Assembly: GCA_949592205.1 (NCBI GenBank)
Contig: CATIUR010000001.1
Location: 314,926,250 to 314,990,249, forward strand
Length of the DNA stretch: 64,000 nucleotides
Direction: 5' to 3'
DNA from: Helichrysum umbraculigerum
Lineage: Eukaryota; Streptophyta; Magnoliopsida; Asterales; Asteraceae
The position numbers were made by a program, and so were the translations under genes. Every line of letters begins with the position of its first letter. The first letter of the stretch is position 1. Positions 42,507 through 54,219 of the stretch are shown here, one piece after another. The notes under the pieces were generated by a model. It saw only the letters and a program-made list of their open reading frames with translations. It made no database searches and was not told the DNA's origin.

Positions 42507-43300
42507 TCATTTCCATTGGCCTATAGATCAAACTCTTCCGATTGTCGGCACCGAGTGCACCAGGTGCCGACCTAAGGTTTGTGTCGTTTTCACGTCACTC
42601 TAAGGTTTGTAATGTTTTCACATTACCTAAGGTTTTGGCGTATTCGCGTCACTAAGTACACAAGGCTTGTAATGTTTTTACATTATCTATTACGCAAGGT
42701 TTGTAATGTTTTCACATTACCAATTGGTTAGGCATATTCATGTCTCAAATGGCTTGGCCCACGAATCAAACGGTTGTAATGTTTTCGCATTACCAAATGG
42801 TTTGGCATTTACATGTCACGAAAATTGATTTATCAAAAGTTTTCTTAAGATTTGTAATGTTTTACACATTACCAAAATATTTTTCGGATTTAATCCAAAG
42901 ATTATGATTGTTATAATGTTTTCACATTTTTCAAAATTTATGATATTTTCAGAAATAATTGCAATATTTTTACATGACTTAAATTTTTTGACAGATTTAA
43001 TGCCATTCTTAAAGAGAAACAAAAAATCGTAATGTTTTGACATTATGAAGATAATTGGAATGTTTTCATGTTATTGAAATCATATAACAATATTATATTT
43101 CAGGATCACTGGATTATCCCAAGAGAAATCCTGATATCTTCTTTGAACATATTGAGATTTGTTTCAGGATCCTGAGATACAGGGATTCTGAGTGAAAGAT
43201 CATAAAAATGATCATGATGTTTACAGGTTATTCGAAAGACTTTGACACTATTGTGTCATATTAAAATGTTAGTAATGTTTTCACGTTACTTTGGCAATCT
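42507..43300 (+). repeat. Tat-like 3' region, second part: GTAATG..CATTAC hairpin array
   Basis: After a perfect 9 bp stem (GTCGGCACC..GGTGCCGAC, 42544-42571) come about eight copies of GTAATG-TTTTCA-CATTAC or close forms, at 42609, 42669, 42703, 42776, 42854, 43029 and 43271 among others. Related GGCAT..ATGTC stems lie between. No gene. Confidence 0.85.
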
Positions 43301-44822
43301 TTGATATTGTCATATTACAGGATATAATCATCACTGTTGATGGTTTTAATATGCTTCTCAATCTAAAGTATGTTCCAGGATCCTGAGATATGGGAATCCT
43401 GAGTATGAAGTTATTTCAAGCTTTCTGAGGGAATCTCCTCAGAATCCTTGAGGTATAAGTAAAGTAAGCATGTGATGGGAGAATTCTCCCATTATCTCGA
43501 AAGACCTACAAATATGATCATAATAAGCATGTATTGGGGGAATCTCCCCAGTATCTTAAGATCGGATTATCTCTAGTACATCCTGAGGGAATCTCCTCAG
43601 GATCCTGGTAATCAGTATTAAATAAATTGAGGGAATCTCCTCAATATCCTGAAGACAAAGGATATATAAATCCTAATTGGTAGCCTTGGCTTCTTTGGCT
43701 TCCTTCTTCTTTGAGTATCTTGAATGACTTTCAAGATTCTGATATTACTTGGGAATTTTATGATTGAAAGTCTGTTTCAGAATCCTAGAGTAATGGGATC
43801 CTGGGAACAGGATTATTTCGAATATATGTTGAGGGAACCTCCTCAAGATTCTGAGTGTATGGATGAAATAAACATATATTGGGGGAATCTCTCCAGTATC
43901 CCGGAGATAGAAGATGAATAGAGGATGATAACACACATCAAATGAGAAGGCAGCCTTCCTGCTCCCTTTCTATCCATTGTCTTCATCCATGGTGAGTTTT
44001 CCTCACTACCAAGAACTTATCTTTTCAGATTGTTCAACAAGAATCAAAAGGAGCCCTCTGTATGCTCTCTCTCTCTCTATCTCACTCTACATTCATCATC
44101 CAAGTTTAGGCCTTGCTCATTACAGAAATCCATCTCCTCAGATGGTAGCCATTCGATTCACACCACCCTTAGTGTCGTTCAATACACTCTAACAGGTTAT
44201 CCACGTAAATTACGGAGTGTAACGAATCGAACCAAGCCAATCCAAACTCAGGATTAGCTTATCCTAGATAAAAGTTCCACAAGCGGAAATTGGAAGGCTT
44301 AAAAAGACTAAGTGGTCAACATAAACCACTTGAACACCACCATGGCTAACCGTGTTAGGTTGACCTCATTCTAGGCACAGTCCAAGTATGTATAAAATTG
44401 ATAGGAATGGGGGCATCCCTTCTGGATCCTGGAGATAGTTGATTTGTTAAAGATTCAAGAAGAAATACCATGATCAAGGTCGTGGAAGTCCATGATGCTT
44501 TGGATAAACAAAGAAGCTACGCCAAGCCATGAGTACAGTTTGGGAGTAACATAGCTTGGTCACGGATTAAACAAAGGATTCAGGTATGATTATCACTCTT
44601 TGAAGTCGTTGTACTATTTTTCATTGAAACTCGACGAAGAACAGGTAACCGAAGCCATTATTAAGTTTGAAGTCATGCAAATGAGGTATGAAAGGGTTTA
44701 TGCTTATCAAAAATTCAATCAACGTGGACATGGTTATCAATTCATGGTAATATCTTGCCTCATTTATTTAATGCTTATTTTTAGAAGTTGTGTCACCATC
44801 AGGGTCCTGAAGATAACACAAC
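43301..44822 (+). repeat. Tat-like 3' region, third part: GAATCT-loop hairpins, then spacer
   Basis: Seven stem-loops or palindromes at 43425-43895 share GGGAATCTCC with differing but complementary arms. The remainder to 44822 is non-coding apart from short incidental frames, with scattered AGGATCC words, and leads to the purine tract. Confidence 0.85.
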
Positions 44823-44833
44823 TAGGGGGCAAT
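44823..44833 (+). other. Polypurine tract of the Tat-like element
   Basis: TAGGGGGCAAT abuts the 3' LTR at 44834. Confidence 0.75.
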
Positions 44834-46149
44834 TGTTTGGGGCTAAATTTTATAGTTAGGATACAGGATCCTGAAGTCTCTAGTTACTATCGAAAATTAT
44901 ATCTAGGATCATACATATGTTCAGGATAAAGCTAAGACTAAGGATCCTGAGATTCTATGTTTATATGATACAGGTAATCAAGATCTTGGATATATCCAGG
45001 ATCACACTTGGATCAAGGATCCCGATTATAGATGAGTATTTAGATATATTCAAGATCATGAGTACTGTAGAAATCTTAAATATACTCAGGATCTCACATA
45101 TGTTTAGGATCTCGGATGATAAGGATCCCGGATATGTTAAGTATCTTGGAATCAGATGTTACTAATGTTTGTTTGTTAGTTTGTGTTCAGGATCTTGGAT
45201 ATTCAGGATCCCGGGCGATCCGGATCCAAGATATATTCGGTATCCTGAGTAAAATGTCACTAATCTTTATTTGACCGTTATGTACCTTGACCAAGTCTAC
45301 CAGGAGTTAAACGTGGGTCAATCATGCCTATATATAAGGATCAAGTCGAGAAGAAGTCAAGAAAAACGTGTAAAAAGGCTGGGTCAATATGGAAGACTGG
45401 AGGATCCCGAGAATCTCGGAGGATCCCTGATTTTTAGGAAAGTTAGTTATATTGTAAATGCTATATAAACAGAGGCAAATGATCGTAGGAACCATCTTTT
45501 TCTCTGCACATACACTACTGATACACCACTAAAACACCAAAAACACACTATCACTTCACCGATTCATCACCGTTAACACTCTAGATCGATCATTTGCGCT
45601 CTTTCTTTGTATTATCCTAATTTTGAAGTAATAATATCAACAAAGGCAAGGATCGATTGATCAAGGGCTTTCCTCGTATATCCTCGTGTCGATCGCATTT
45701 ACTTTACGTTTTCGTCGTTTAATTTGCATTTCATTGATCTTTTGATCATAAATTCTGCATTATCCTGATTTTATCATAAGTATACGTATTTATTTTGTTT
45801 CTAATCATCCTTTTTATCACAATTATTGCATTATCATTCTGTTTCATGCATTTTTATTGATCGTAATCATATTTTTGTTGCATAACTTGCATTATCCTGA
45901 AAATACTTTGCATTTTACTTAAACTTTTGGAATAATCTTGTTTATAAACACTTGTTTTCGTTATTAATCATCTCTTTAACAAGGATCAACGTTTATATAT
46001 ACATAAACCATGTTTTTCATTCAAAATTGTTATTTACTAATATAGATAATCGTGTTTCCACGTAATTATCTTGAAAGTAACTTCAAGCACACTACCTCAC
46101 AAACTAGATTTGATCACTTAATTGCCTTGGGTAATTTTTGACCAAAACA
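44834..46149 (+). repeat. 3' LTR of the Tat-like element
   Basis: 1,316 bp. Matches the 5' LTR closely except for loss of about 37 bases near 45662, between two TGATC words. TATA box at 45462-45469. Confidence 0.93.
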
Positions 46150-46534
46150 ATATCTTTTGCTTGCGATTATTTATTATCGATAAAAACTAATCTTCGATCG
46201 AAAATCTACGCGTGTGAAACCAAATCGCATGAAGCTCCATGTTTGACCGACTACAATTTTGCCGACTTCACAATTGAAGTTCGCAACTCTCCATCTTTTG
46301 CCGACCTACATATCTCAATTCGCAGGAGATGTTTTGCGGACCTCTAATAGATTTTTACATGACATACATATATTATATATGTGTGTCAATTCCACCGTCA
46401 CCCTATTTTTAACATGAATGGGCTTCGGCCCATTCTTATTCATATATGCATGATACAAACACATAAATGGACTTGGGCTTAATTTGACCATCTTCTATTC
46501 TTGAGCTTGATCCAGCATATTGGGCTTTGGCTTA

Positions 46535-48910
46535 TGTCATCACCCTATCCGTCGGTCAGGTTTTATCCCGAATCGTTGCTCCGACCGCAACAGAGGTGGC
46601 GAACAATGAAGTTTAAAAAATTTATATTTGCGGGGCTCAAACTATGCTAGCTACCTACCTTGTGGGTAAGGCGGCAAGTAAACTCGAGTGTCGTCCAAAA
46701 TCGGAACGAATTGAATTGAATTGGGACCTACCAAAGATGATTTGACAATAGGATAGGTTTAGAAACAAGGTAGGTATGGTTTTGGTTTTATCTAATCTAA
46801 TGACAAGAAATAAAGTGCAGAAAAGTAAACAAGAATATAAGCAGCAGGTATAAAGTGATTGCTGAAACTTCGACGATTAGGGTTTCAGGATGATATCCAT
46901 TATATTGTTGATAGGTGATTACTCTAGTTAAGAATCTTCTAAATAGTCAGTGTAAACACTAGGACCCTACGTCTAGGTGTAACCCTAAAGCATATGTCAC
47001 TGAATCCTAGGTTATCCTGATTCTGATCAGATGGGATTGTCTTCACACCCACCTCATCGTCTCTTTAGGAGATCAAGCGACCCTCTGATTGGGGTTAAGG
47101 AATAAGGCGACAGTCCACAACACTGACTTTTCTTAACACATATGTCTATCCAATTTTAACAGAGTAATACTGGTTGTATACTGAGTAAGTTAAACTATCG
47201 GTTAAATAGAGGTTAGGGGTTTTAAGCATCTTGGAACACAGCCGGCATCCTTGCTTTCATTTCCTAACTCATATTTTATCTGATTAAGCTTTAATACTTC
47301 CGTCGTGGATTAGACCCTCCTTTGCCATCGGGCGCTCATCCCTAGGTGTGTGTACAGTGTATAGTCCCTTATTTTCCACAGTACTCTAACCCTAGTATAT
47401 CTACGGTGTTTTAAAGATCTTATACATCTTTACACAGCTTTATAACCCGCGGTAGTTTAACGGTGTACTATAGCATTTCCACGGCTTAACAAGACCTAGA
47501 CCCGTGTCTGGAAGGGTTGCTTCCAGGTAATCCAAGGTGAGATAGACCATCGGCATTTCCTTGGCTTCCACGTATTTGTACTCTACCAGTGGTATTTCCA
47601 ACACTATACCAGGTATTCTGACGTATTACGGCGATCCCACAGTTTCATACAAACATAAGATAACTGTGTATTCGTAGTTAGGGTTGATCAGATCCTATCC
47701 TAAGGCAACAGTCACGTGAGAGACCAGAAAGGGTGATTAAATTAAGTCTACATCCAGGATAAGTTCAAACATGTACGCAACATAACAACTACCAATCGTA
47801 TATAAGAGATATTAATCAAACATCATCCCTAATCCTAACATCTACATTTCAACAATCACATATTAATCTACGTAATCAACATGGCAATAATCATAAATCG
47901 TACTGAAATAACATACAAAGTAAACATTATAACAGTAAGAGAGTAAGATAATATCACCGGATTAGAAGAGTAATACTGAGGATTACAACAGTCTGACTTG
48001 AATAACCTTGCTACAACTTGATTACCCAATTACAACTTTCCTCTAGCTCTAACCACTACTTATATCTCTCTAGTTCTCTAGAGAAAGAAACTAAAGAGAG
48101 AAACTAGCTAAACTAATTACAAAACTAAAGAAAATCTAGAGAGAGAGATAATTTCTAAAGAGAGAGAGAAGAGAGGTGTAAGGTGTGTTTGAAATGGTGA
48201 AATTAGTGAGGTATTTATAGGAGAAGCTAGTAGGTCATGGTACAAGCCTTGAAGTACAAAGAACAAGCACCAAAGCGTTACACGGGGCGAGCAAGCAACA
48301 TGGGGGTCAAATGGCACCCCAAGTACCATTTACTAGGCAAATGGAGTACCAAATTGTACTACAGGTGCCGTATACGGCACTTAACATACCGTATACCGTA
48401 GGTGGGGTTGGTGCTCCATTTGCCTTCCGCTGACTTCTCGGTTGCTTGGTTCGTCCGTATCTTCTTCGTTTTAAGCCCGATTTGCTTGATTCTTGCGCCG
48501 TTGGATTCGTTTTTCTGTTACGCTTCTAATGAAACTAAGCTTGCCAAATTTGTAGATATTTAACTTTTGCGTGTTTCGGATGACGATCGGTGGACTTCCA
48601 GACTGCACATCTTCTACGTTCTTTGCCCGTTTCTCTTGATTCTTTCACCTCTGGTCTTGGATTATCCTATGAAATCATAAAGTATTCATTAAGATTTAAC
48701 TTCATGGGATAATTAAGAACGGAATATTTAAGGTGATTGTTTTTTTTTCTCGGTTTGTGTGTAAATTGGATGTTTTAACTGATTTTTGTAGCAATGTCTG
48801 AATTTAGACTACCTTGGTGATAAATGATTATTTTGAAATGTTTTCACCAGAGAATAGTCTAAAAAGTGTGAAAATAAGTACCTAAAAACATGACTTTTTG
48901 GGTCACATCA
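46535..48910 (-). repeat. 3' LTR of Athila-4
   Basis: Same order of blocks as the Athila-2 and Athila-3 LTRs but clearly diverged. TATA-like CTATAAATAC at 48220-48211 (- strand). One good palindrome, TGCCGTATACGGCA (48366-48379), and a partial copy lie upstream of it. Confidence 0.87.
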
Positions 48911-51240
48911 AGTATCCCACACTTAAACGTTGCTTGTCCTCAAGCAACAACTCATTTAAGTTTTCTGAAAACATTTTAGGTGAGTTAAAACATCTCCAAA
49001 AAGTCACCACTTTGTCATATGGGAAAAATTATTTAGAGAACACAGGGAAAGTTAAGATGGTCCTTTTAGAAATAAGTACTGACTTTCCAGGTATACTTTC
49101 CAAATCTCGTGATCTTGGAGTATACATGACTAGGCGATCTCACTAAAGGTGGTCACTCAATTCACTCAGAGTGTATCGGGTTTCCTAACGTTCTAGCACA
49201 ATTGAAATCCCTCAAATAGCCAGTCATGCAGCACTCATCATCATAAGCTTGGTCGAGAATCGGATCTCCACCACTTAGGAAGAGGACGACGCTAATTATC
49301 CCAAGACATTCAAGTGGGTTGTAATTTTTGTGAGGGTTAAGGGGTATGGATAGTGGTGATTTTTGGTTGAAAGGGGTTGTTTATCTTAGGCATTCTAAGA
49401 ATCATGAAAAACTTATTGGAGAAGATAGCTACTCGTATTTCATCGGATCTTTCTTTGAACGATTGATACTTTGAAGTACTTAGCTTTATTTTCTTTTCCT
49501 TTTCTTTTCTTTCTTTTTCTGCTTTTTATTTTCTTTTCTTTCTTTAGAACTTCTTTGCCAGAGAACTTCCAAAGATGTTTTTCTGCTTTTCTTTCGGAAA
49601 TCTCTTCTTTCTTATCACGAACTTCTTCGAGTCTTTTCTTTTGGTGCCAATTTTTCGCACCTTTGATTTTCTTCAATTTTGGTGAACACGGAGGAGTAGA
49701 TCAATTTGGAAGGAGATTCTTCAAGATGTTTTTCATAATCCTTTGAAATTCTAAGATAAGTTGTGGGAATTTTTAGATAAGTGGTTTAGAATTGTAGGGT
49801 TTTGAATAAATGAAAAGGTTTAGGCTCAACAGGGTTTTCTAGGTGGATCATTGATATTAAAAATGAGTATCAGAAGGGTTTTGGGCTTGAAAAGATATTT
49901 TAAAAATGGGTTAAATCCTAAGGAATGTCGAGATCATCTAATTGCACCTATACCGCGTACGGTACTCTCCAATGTGGTCTCGAAGCGCATGTCAGGAACA
50001 AGTTCTAGTTTAGAGATACTAGCATCGGCACACACAAGAAATGAACAATGCAGCATTTAAAATGAATGCTTTTAAGGTTCAAAACCTCACTACAAATTAG
50101 GGTTTGTATGTGCCTAGCCATGCTCCTTAGATGGTCACTACTTATTTAAGAAATTCCTATCTTATTTTCCTAATATTCCTGAATAACTAACTCATATTAG
50201 AAATGGATCCTCTTTGAAAGATATTGTCACTCAAAAATAGTAGAGCTAATCGGATGATTTCACTCATACTTTATTGTTTTTGTTCTAAAAATTTTGAAAA
50301 ATTTGAAAATTTGAGGAACATTTTCTGAGTAGAGCTAGTCGGACATTAAAATCTGTAAACATCCAATCCAAGGTATTCTATACCTGTTATCCCACACTTT
50401 GAGGAACATTGTCCCTAATGTTCTCTTGAGTTGAGGTTATACTTTTTAAAGTATAATCCCACACTTAGAGTTTGAACATATAGAAAATGTTGCTCAAGTG
50501 TATATACTGGGATGGAATCCCACACTTAGTGATAAGTTTGGATAGAGTATAGATTACTTTGCATTCCTAAGCTAACAAAATGAATCAAGTAATGAAAATG
50601 AGGTGAAAGGCAAGAAACTCCCCAGATGACGATTTAACGTTTAGTTGCGAGAACTGAAGATTTTGAAAATATGCATGACGAGTGATTCAGCTTCGCATGT
50701 CCTAATCTGGTGCACAGTGCTTTTCATTCATGCTTAGCAAAGAGTCGTTCCATAATGTAAGCGGAAATTGTTTAGTGAATTTCACACTTTTGTGATTTAA
50801 GATTTGGAGACGATTCTTGCTAAGGCGTCTTGTAGTGTGGTTTGAGATCCCACACTTAGATCTTTGAAGAGTTCGTGGAGTATTAGCACGTGCGAGTTTC
50901 AGAAGAAGATAGACCAAAGCTCCTCTCCCGAGATGTGTGTAAGTTCCGTGGTCTGCAGTTGTGTAAATCTTTGTTTGTCTGCCTTTGACGTCACGGGTTC
51001 TTTTTTTGAAAGCTCGTCTAGTGGCTTCTTGCTCATTCATCATTACACATTCAATCACTTATTCTAAATAAAGAAACAAACATAATAAGTAACTACGATA
51101 AACATAATATAATAAAGCTCAACCATATAGGTCGAGAAATATCCCAAAAAGTTTTTAAAACCAAGAGCAAGATAGACATTATTGTAATCAATACAATACG
51201 AAAGTCAGTGATATGAACCATAAATCAAAAGGTATATAGT
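48911..51240 (-). other. Athila-4 3' region, non-coding
   Basis: No gene. Contains the PPT-adjacent hairpin (48929-48948), a purine tract (49481-49549, - strand), and four PPT-like CTAAGTGTGGGAT words near 50389, 50456, 50517 and 50847 beside inverted repeats. Confidence 0.75.
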
Positions 51241-53037
51241 CTAAAATGGAGGATCCTCCGCTGGTATGTCATCAGGCTGAGCTGCAGGTCCTGCGACTGA
51301 CTGCTGCCCACTGAAAACTCTCTGCTCATCTGGAAGGAGTAATCCTCTCTGAATCAATATCTGCCTGAGGGTCATCACTGGGAGTGACATCATATCATCA
51401 TAACCAAGTGCGAGCATATCCTTAGTGGTGACACCTGCCTTCTGTAACATATCAAGGTACAGCTACCTGAGAGTGCTCTCAGTAGAAACCTGATCTGAAA
51501 AGATGGGACCCAAATCCAAGTAAGGGCCAATGCTACCAGTGAATAATGTGTCGGTGCCAATGTAGAGTAAGTATGGTCTATATGATGTGCTAGCCTCTGG
51601 GTGCTGGTCATGTGTCGGAATGGGTATAGTCGAACGAGGCAATGATGCCTGCTGACGGGCTGGTGATGGCACGTGTACTGAGTAAACTCTCGCTGTACTA
51701 GATGTGGATCTATGAGTGGGTAGTGGTGCGGAGTATGTGGTAGGCGTACGAGGGTGTCTATGTGGATGTGGTGGCTAAATGGTAGTATGTGGATGTGGTG
51801 GGGGAATGGTAGTGTATGGGCGAGTGGTAGCATGTGGGTGAGTGGTGGCATGAGTAGCGGGTGGTGGTGGTCCACATCTATACAAGAAGTGCTCTGGCTC
51901 AGGTGTACCATGCCTCATAGCTGTCATAACCTGCTAATCACGGAGAACCTGTAAAGCATGTAACAAATAATACTGAGTAAGAGGAGTGACCGGAGCTGTA
52001 TGATGCACAACGGCCTATGTAGGCAGTACTAGTGTGTCTGCTCCTCGTGCTGGCTCTGGTATCTCTACTGCTACTGGTCTCTCTGGCTGGGGACCAACAT
52101 CTCTATCCAACGTAGTCGCGTGCTTCCTGGTCATGAAACATCCAGGAATGGGCTGCCGAGTGTGATACCACAAACACTGTCTCTCTGGTCCTTCATCAAT
52201 CATCCTAATCAACTTGCAGTACTCTAGGTCAAACGGCTGCGAGCTAGCGTGATGGGTATAATCATCTCGGTGATGGTCAGTGAGAATCTCCATACCAACC
52301 AATAATCTAGTAATAATGGCTCCCATGAATGCGTGGCGCTTTCCATCTTTCTTTTCCTTCCACAACCGATCTGCGATGATGTAAGCGACATTCAAGTTCC
52401 TCTTCCTTATGATCGCGTCCATAAACTTCAATTCTTCTGATGCAGCGGCTCCAGCGTCTCTCTTTCTAAGAATGGTGCAGCAAAGGAGCTTGTGGAGAGC
52501 GTGGTGAGCTGGTAGGATCATGGCGGAGGCTTTCACTCCACTCATGAAGTCTGTCCCTGATAACTCCCTCCATATCTCTTTGTGATCCCGTGCTGGTAAA
52601 CTAGAGATAGACTGAAAACTGCCAGTGAACCACTCAGGATCGACCTGTGATCGGGTGTAGAGGCCGAGGTATACTCCGAGATCTCCAATGGTCATATGAT
52701 ACTTCTTCCCACAGTACCGGAAAGTGATCTTCTTCTTATCCGTGATGTCCAGTCTTTCACAGAACTCGTAGGTCATCATGAACTCGATGACAACCTCTCT
52801 GTAAATGGCCTCGTCAATAGAGAATAAGTGAAAGAACGCAGCATGCTCCTCGCCATGTGTGTCATATCTAATCAAATCTTCTAAATCTTCTCTAATCCTC
52901 AACCTTCTCATGTCCGGCCACATAATGACTCTGTTTGACCCTAAATACCGTCCCATCCATTTTTCTATATCCTTCATATTCTCAGGGGATGAAGCAAGCT
53001 TCCTTAGTGAAGGGTTTGATAGATCCATCTGTAACAA
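51241..53037 (-). pseudogene. ATHILA ORF-1-like protein, four in-frame TAG stops
   Basis: A frame of about 598 codons from MLQMDLSNPS at 53037 to a stop at 51241, broken by TAG at 52015-52017, 51934-51936, 51775-51777 and 51463-51465. The intact 340-residue N-terminal part has the pattern of the ATHILA ORF-1 family: LFSIDEAIYREVVIEFM, then MTIGDLGVYLGLY, then AIIRKRNLNVAYIIADRL and ITRLLVGMEIL. The C-terminal part is His/Pro/Thr-rich and ends in a Gln/Leu/Pro-rich tail. It lies where Athila elements carry a frame downstream of pol; function is unknown. All four stops are TAG, fitting Gln CAG to TAG. It is homologous to the frame at 57279-58688. Confidence 0.75.
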
Positions 53038-53393
53038 GAAAATGAGAGGAATAAGTCATAACAAATTGCTAAGTTGTCTCACCCCCAAAACACATGGCAG
53101 CGGAAACATGAGGTGTCACGGGGGCTACGACCAAATCAAATATCACAACCCAAAGATTAAAGCAAACGACCTCTATATGAGACGTTTGAAAACGTTACAT
53201 TCCATAAATAAACGTTTACATAAGATTCTAAAGTTCGCAAACATAGTCTAGAGATTTATAATACATAATCGTTGATACAAAATGTCATAATGTAATTTAA
53301 ATCTCCTGTTTGAAAATATGCGATTCGAGCTATGCTTTCCAAAAGCATCCTACTGTCCTGTTTCCTGTGGGTAGTCCTACTGCGTCTGTAAAC

Positions 53394-54133
53394 CTGAGAA
53401 TACATACTAAAAGGGTCAACATAAAGTTGGTGAGTTCATAGGTTTAATCTGTAAAGGAATCATGTAAACACAAGGTTTTCTGTTTGTAAAATAGAGTTTT
53501 GTAAAACAGAGTCTATGTGTTAAGTCAAGTTCTGCGTAATAAAGTTCTGTAAAAACAGTTTCTGTGTGAAATCAAGTTCTGCATAACAAAGTTCTGTAAA
53601 ATAGATTTTCTGTGTGAAATCAATTTCTGCATAACAAAGTTCTGTAAAACAGAGTTTCTGTGTGAAATCAAATTATGCATAACAAAGTTTCTGTATAATA
53701 AAGATTCTGTATACTATAGTATTGTATACTATAGTCCTGTTTAGTATTGCCATGAGCTAATGTATTCGAAGCTTTAACAAATTCTGTTGCCTCTATGTGT
53801 CTAATCCGGGACACATCCTGATTCAAATAATTATGCGCCCGTGGGTTAGATGGAGCAACCAGCTCGGACGGGATTGTCAATCCCAATAGTACTATTCACA
53901 ATTATTCGCGCTTAAAAATTAATGAACCATGAAATTGAGGACTTATTAGTGGATTAGTTCTGCTACTCATGCAATAAGTATATGTTCTGTTTCTGTTTCT
54001 GTTTCTAGCATTTATAAGTAAAAATCTGTAAAAGTTTCTGCTTCTGTTTAAGTAAAAATCTGTAAAAGCATGTGTATGTATTCTCACCCCAAAACAGTTC
54101 AAGAGCTAGTAAAAAGGGGGCTATGAAACTCAC
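53394..54133 (-). other. Predicted LTR leader intron (740 bases) with minisatellite
   Basis: Donor GGTGAGTTTCATAGCCCC (GT at 54133), acceptor TTTTAGTATGTATTCTCAG ending at 53394. Confidence 0.55.
53490..53712 (-). repeat. Minisatellite, about 4.5 copies of a 48-50 bp unit
   Basis: + strand core GTTCTGTAAAACAG..TTTCTGTGTGAAATCAA..TCTGCATAACAAA repeats in tandem. It lies inside the predicted intron and shares no sequence with the minisatellites at 1982 or 60570. Confidence 0.85.
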
Positions 54134-54160
54134 CAGTGTTAGTTCAGCTGTAAAAGGAAT

Positions 54161-54219
54161 GTCCCATCTCACATTCGCAATTGAACCCAAATTTATCCCC
54201 GGCAGCGGCGCCAAAAACT
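54161..54219 (-). other. Athila-5 primer-site stub
   Basis: Only about 60 bases of an Athila interior remain. The tRNA-Asp primer site TGGCGCCGCTGCCGGGGA is on the - strand at 54213-54196, six bases from the LTR. The interior was deleted up to the Tekay LTR fragment. Confidence 0.8.

Larger units (their letters stand above)
24858..46149 (+). mobile_element. Tat-like Ty3/gypsy element, non-autonomous, hosting two later insertions
   Basis: LTRs at 24858-26208 (1,351 bp) and 44834-46149 (1,316 bp) start TGTTTGGGGCTAA and end CAAAACA, with ATATC duplications at 24853-24857 and 46150-46154. Removing the Tekay and solo-LTR insertions leaves about 8.6 kb. On the + strand it has a tRNA-Lys primer site, a gag split by the Tekay copy, a protease remnant, a short integrase remnant and a 2.8 kb hairpin-filled 3' region. 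Reverse transcriptase and the integrase core are missing. The 3' LTR lacks a segment of about 37 bases lying between two TGATC repeats. Confidence 0.92.
24525..46534. mobile_element. Unidentified TG-starting element fragment, split by the Tat-like element
   Basis: Two pieces (24525-24857 and 46155-46534) become continuous when the Tat-like element and one copy of its ATATC duplication are removed. The left piece begins TGTTAGAGTCC at the junction with Athila-2, a typical LTR start, perhaps copia. It has an inverted repeat CGCATA..TATGCG. The right piece contains a hairpin AATGGGC-TTCG-GCCCATT (46424-46441) and is cut at 46535 by Athila-4. No coding sequence or far end is seen, so family assignment is open. 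Confidence 0.5.
46535..53074 (-). mobile_element. Athila-4: 3' LTR, 3' region and ORF-1-like gene
   Basis: The LTR runs 46535-48910 (2,376 bp; TGTCATCACC to GTCACATCA). Next are the purine region and hairpin, a 2.3 kb non-coding 3' region, and an ORF-1-like frame. At 53075 a Tekay-lineage LTR cuts in. gag-pol and the other LTR are not visible, so no duplication could be checked. Confidence 0.85.
53075..54160 (-). mobile_element. Truncated Tekay-lineage LTR
   Basis: Starts TGTCTCACCCCC at 53075 and follows the Tekay LTR order (GCGGAAAC, AACGACCTCTATATGAGACG, TTACATTCCAT), ending abruptly near 54160 beside Athila primer-site sequence. The part upstream of the donor, with any palindrome cluster, is missing. 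The predicted intron is present (54133 to 53394). Confidence 0.8.

Noticed and set aside
48117..48329. Short - strand frames in Athila LTRs around the TATA region
   Set aside because: They overlap the promoter and CT-rich leader and are not conserved between the Athila LTRs.
51754..51954. Trp/Met/Gly-rich + strand frame
   Set aside because: Shadow of the His/Pro/Thr-rich C-terminal part of the ORF-1-like gene on the other strand.
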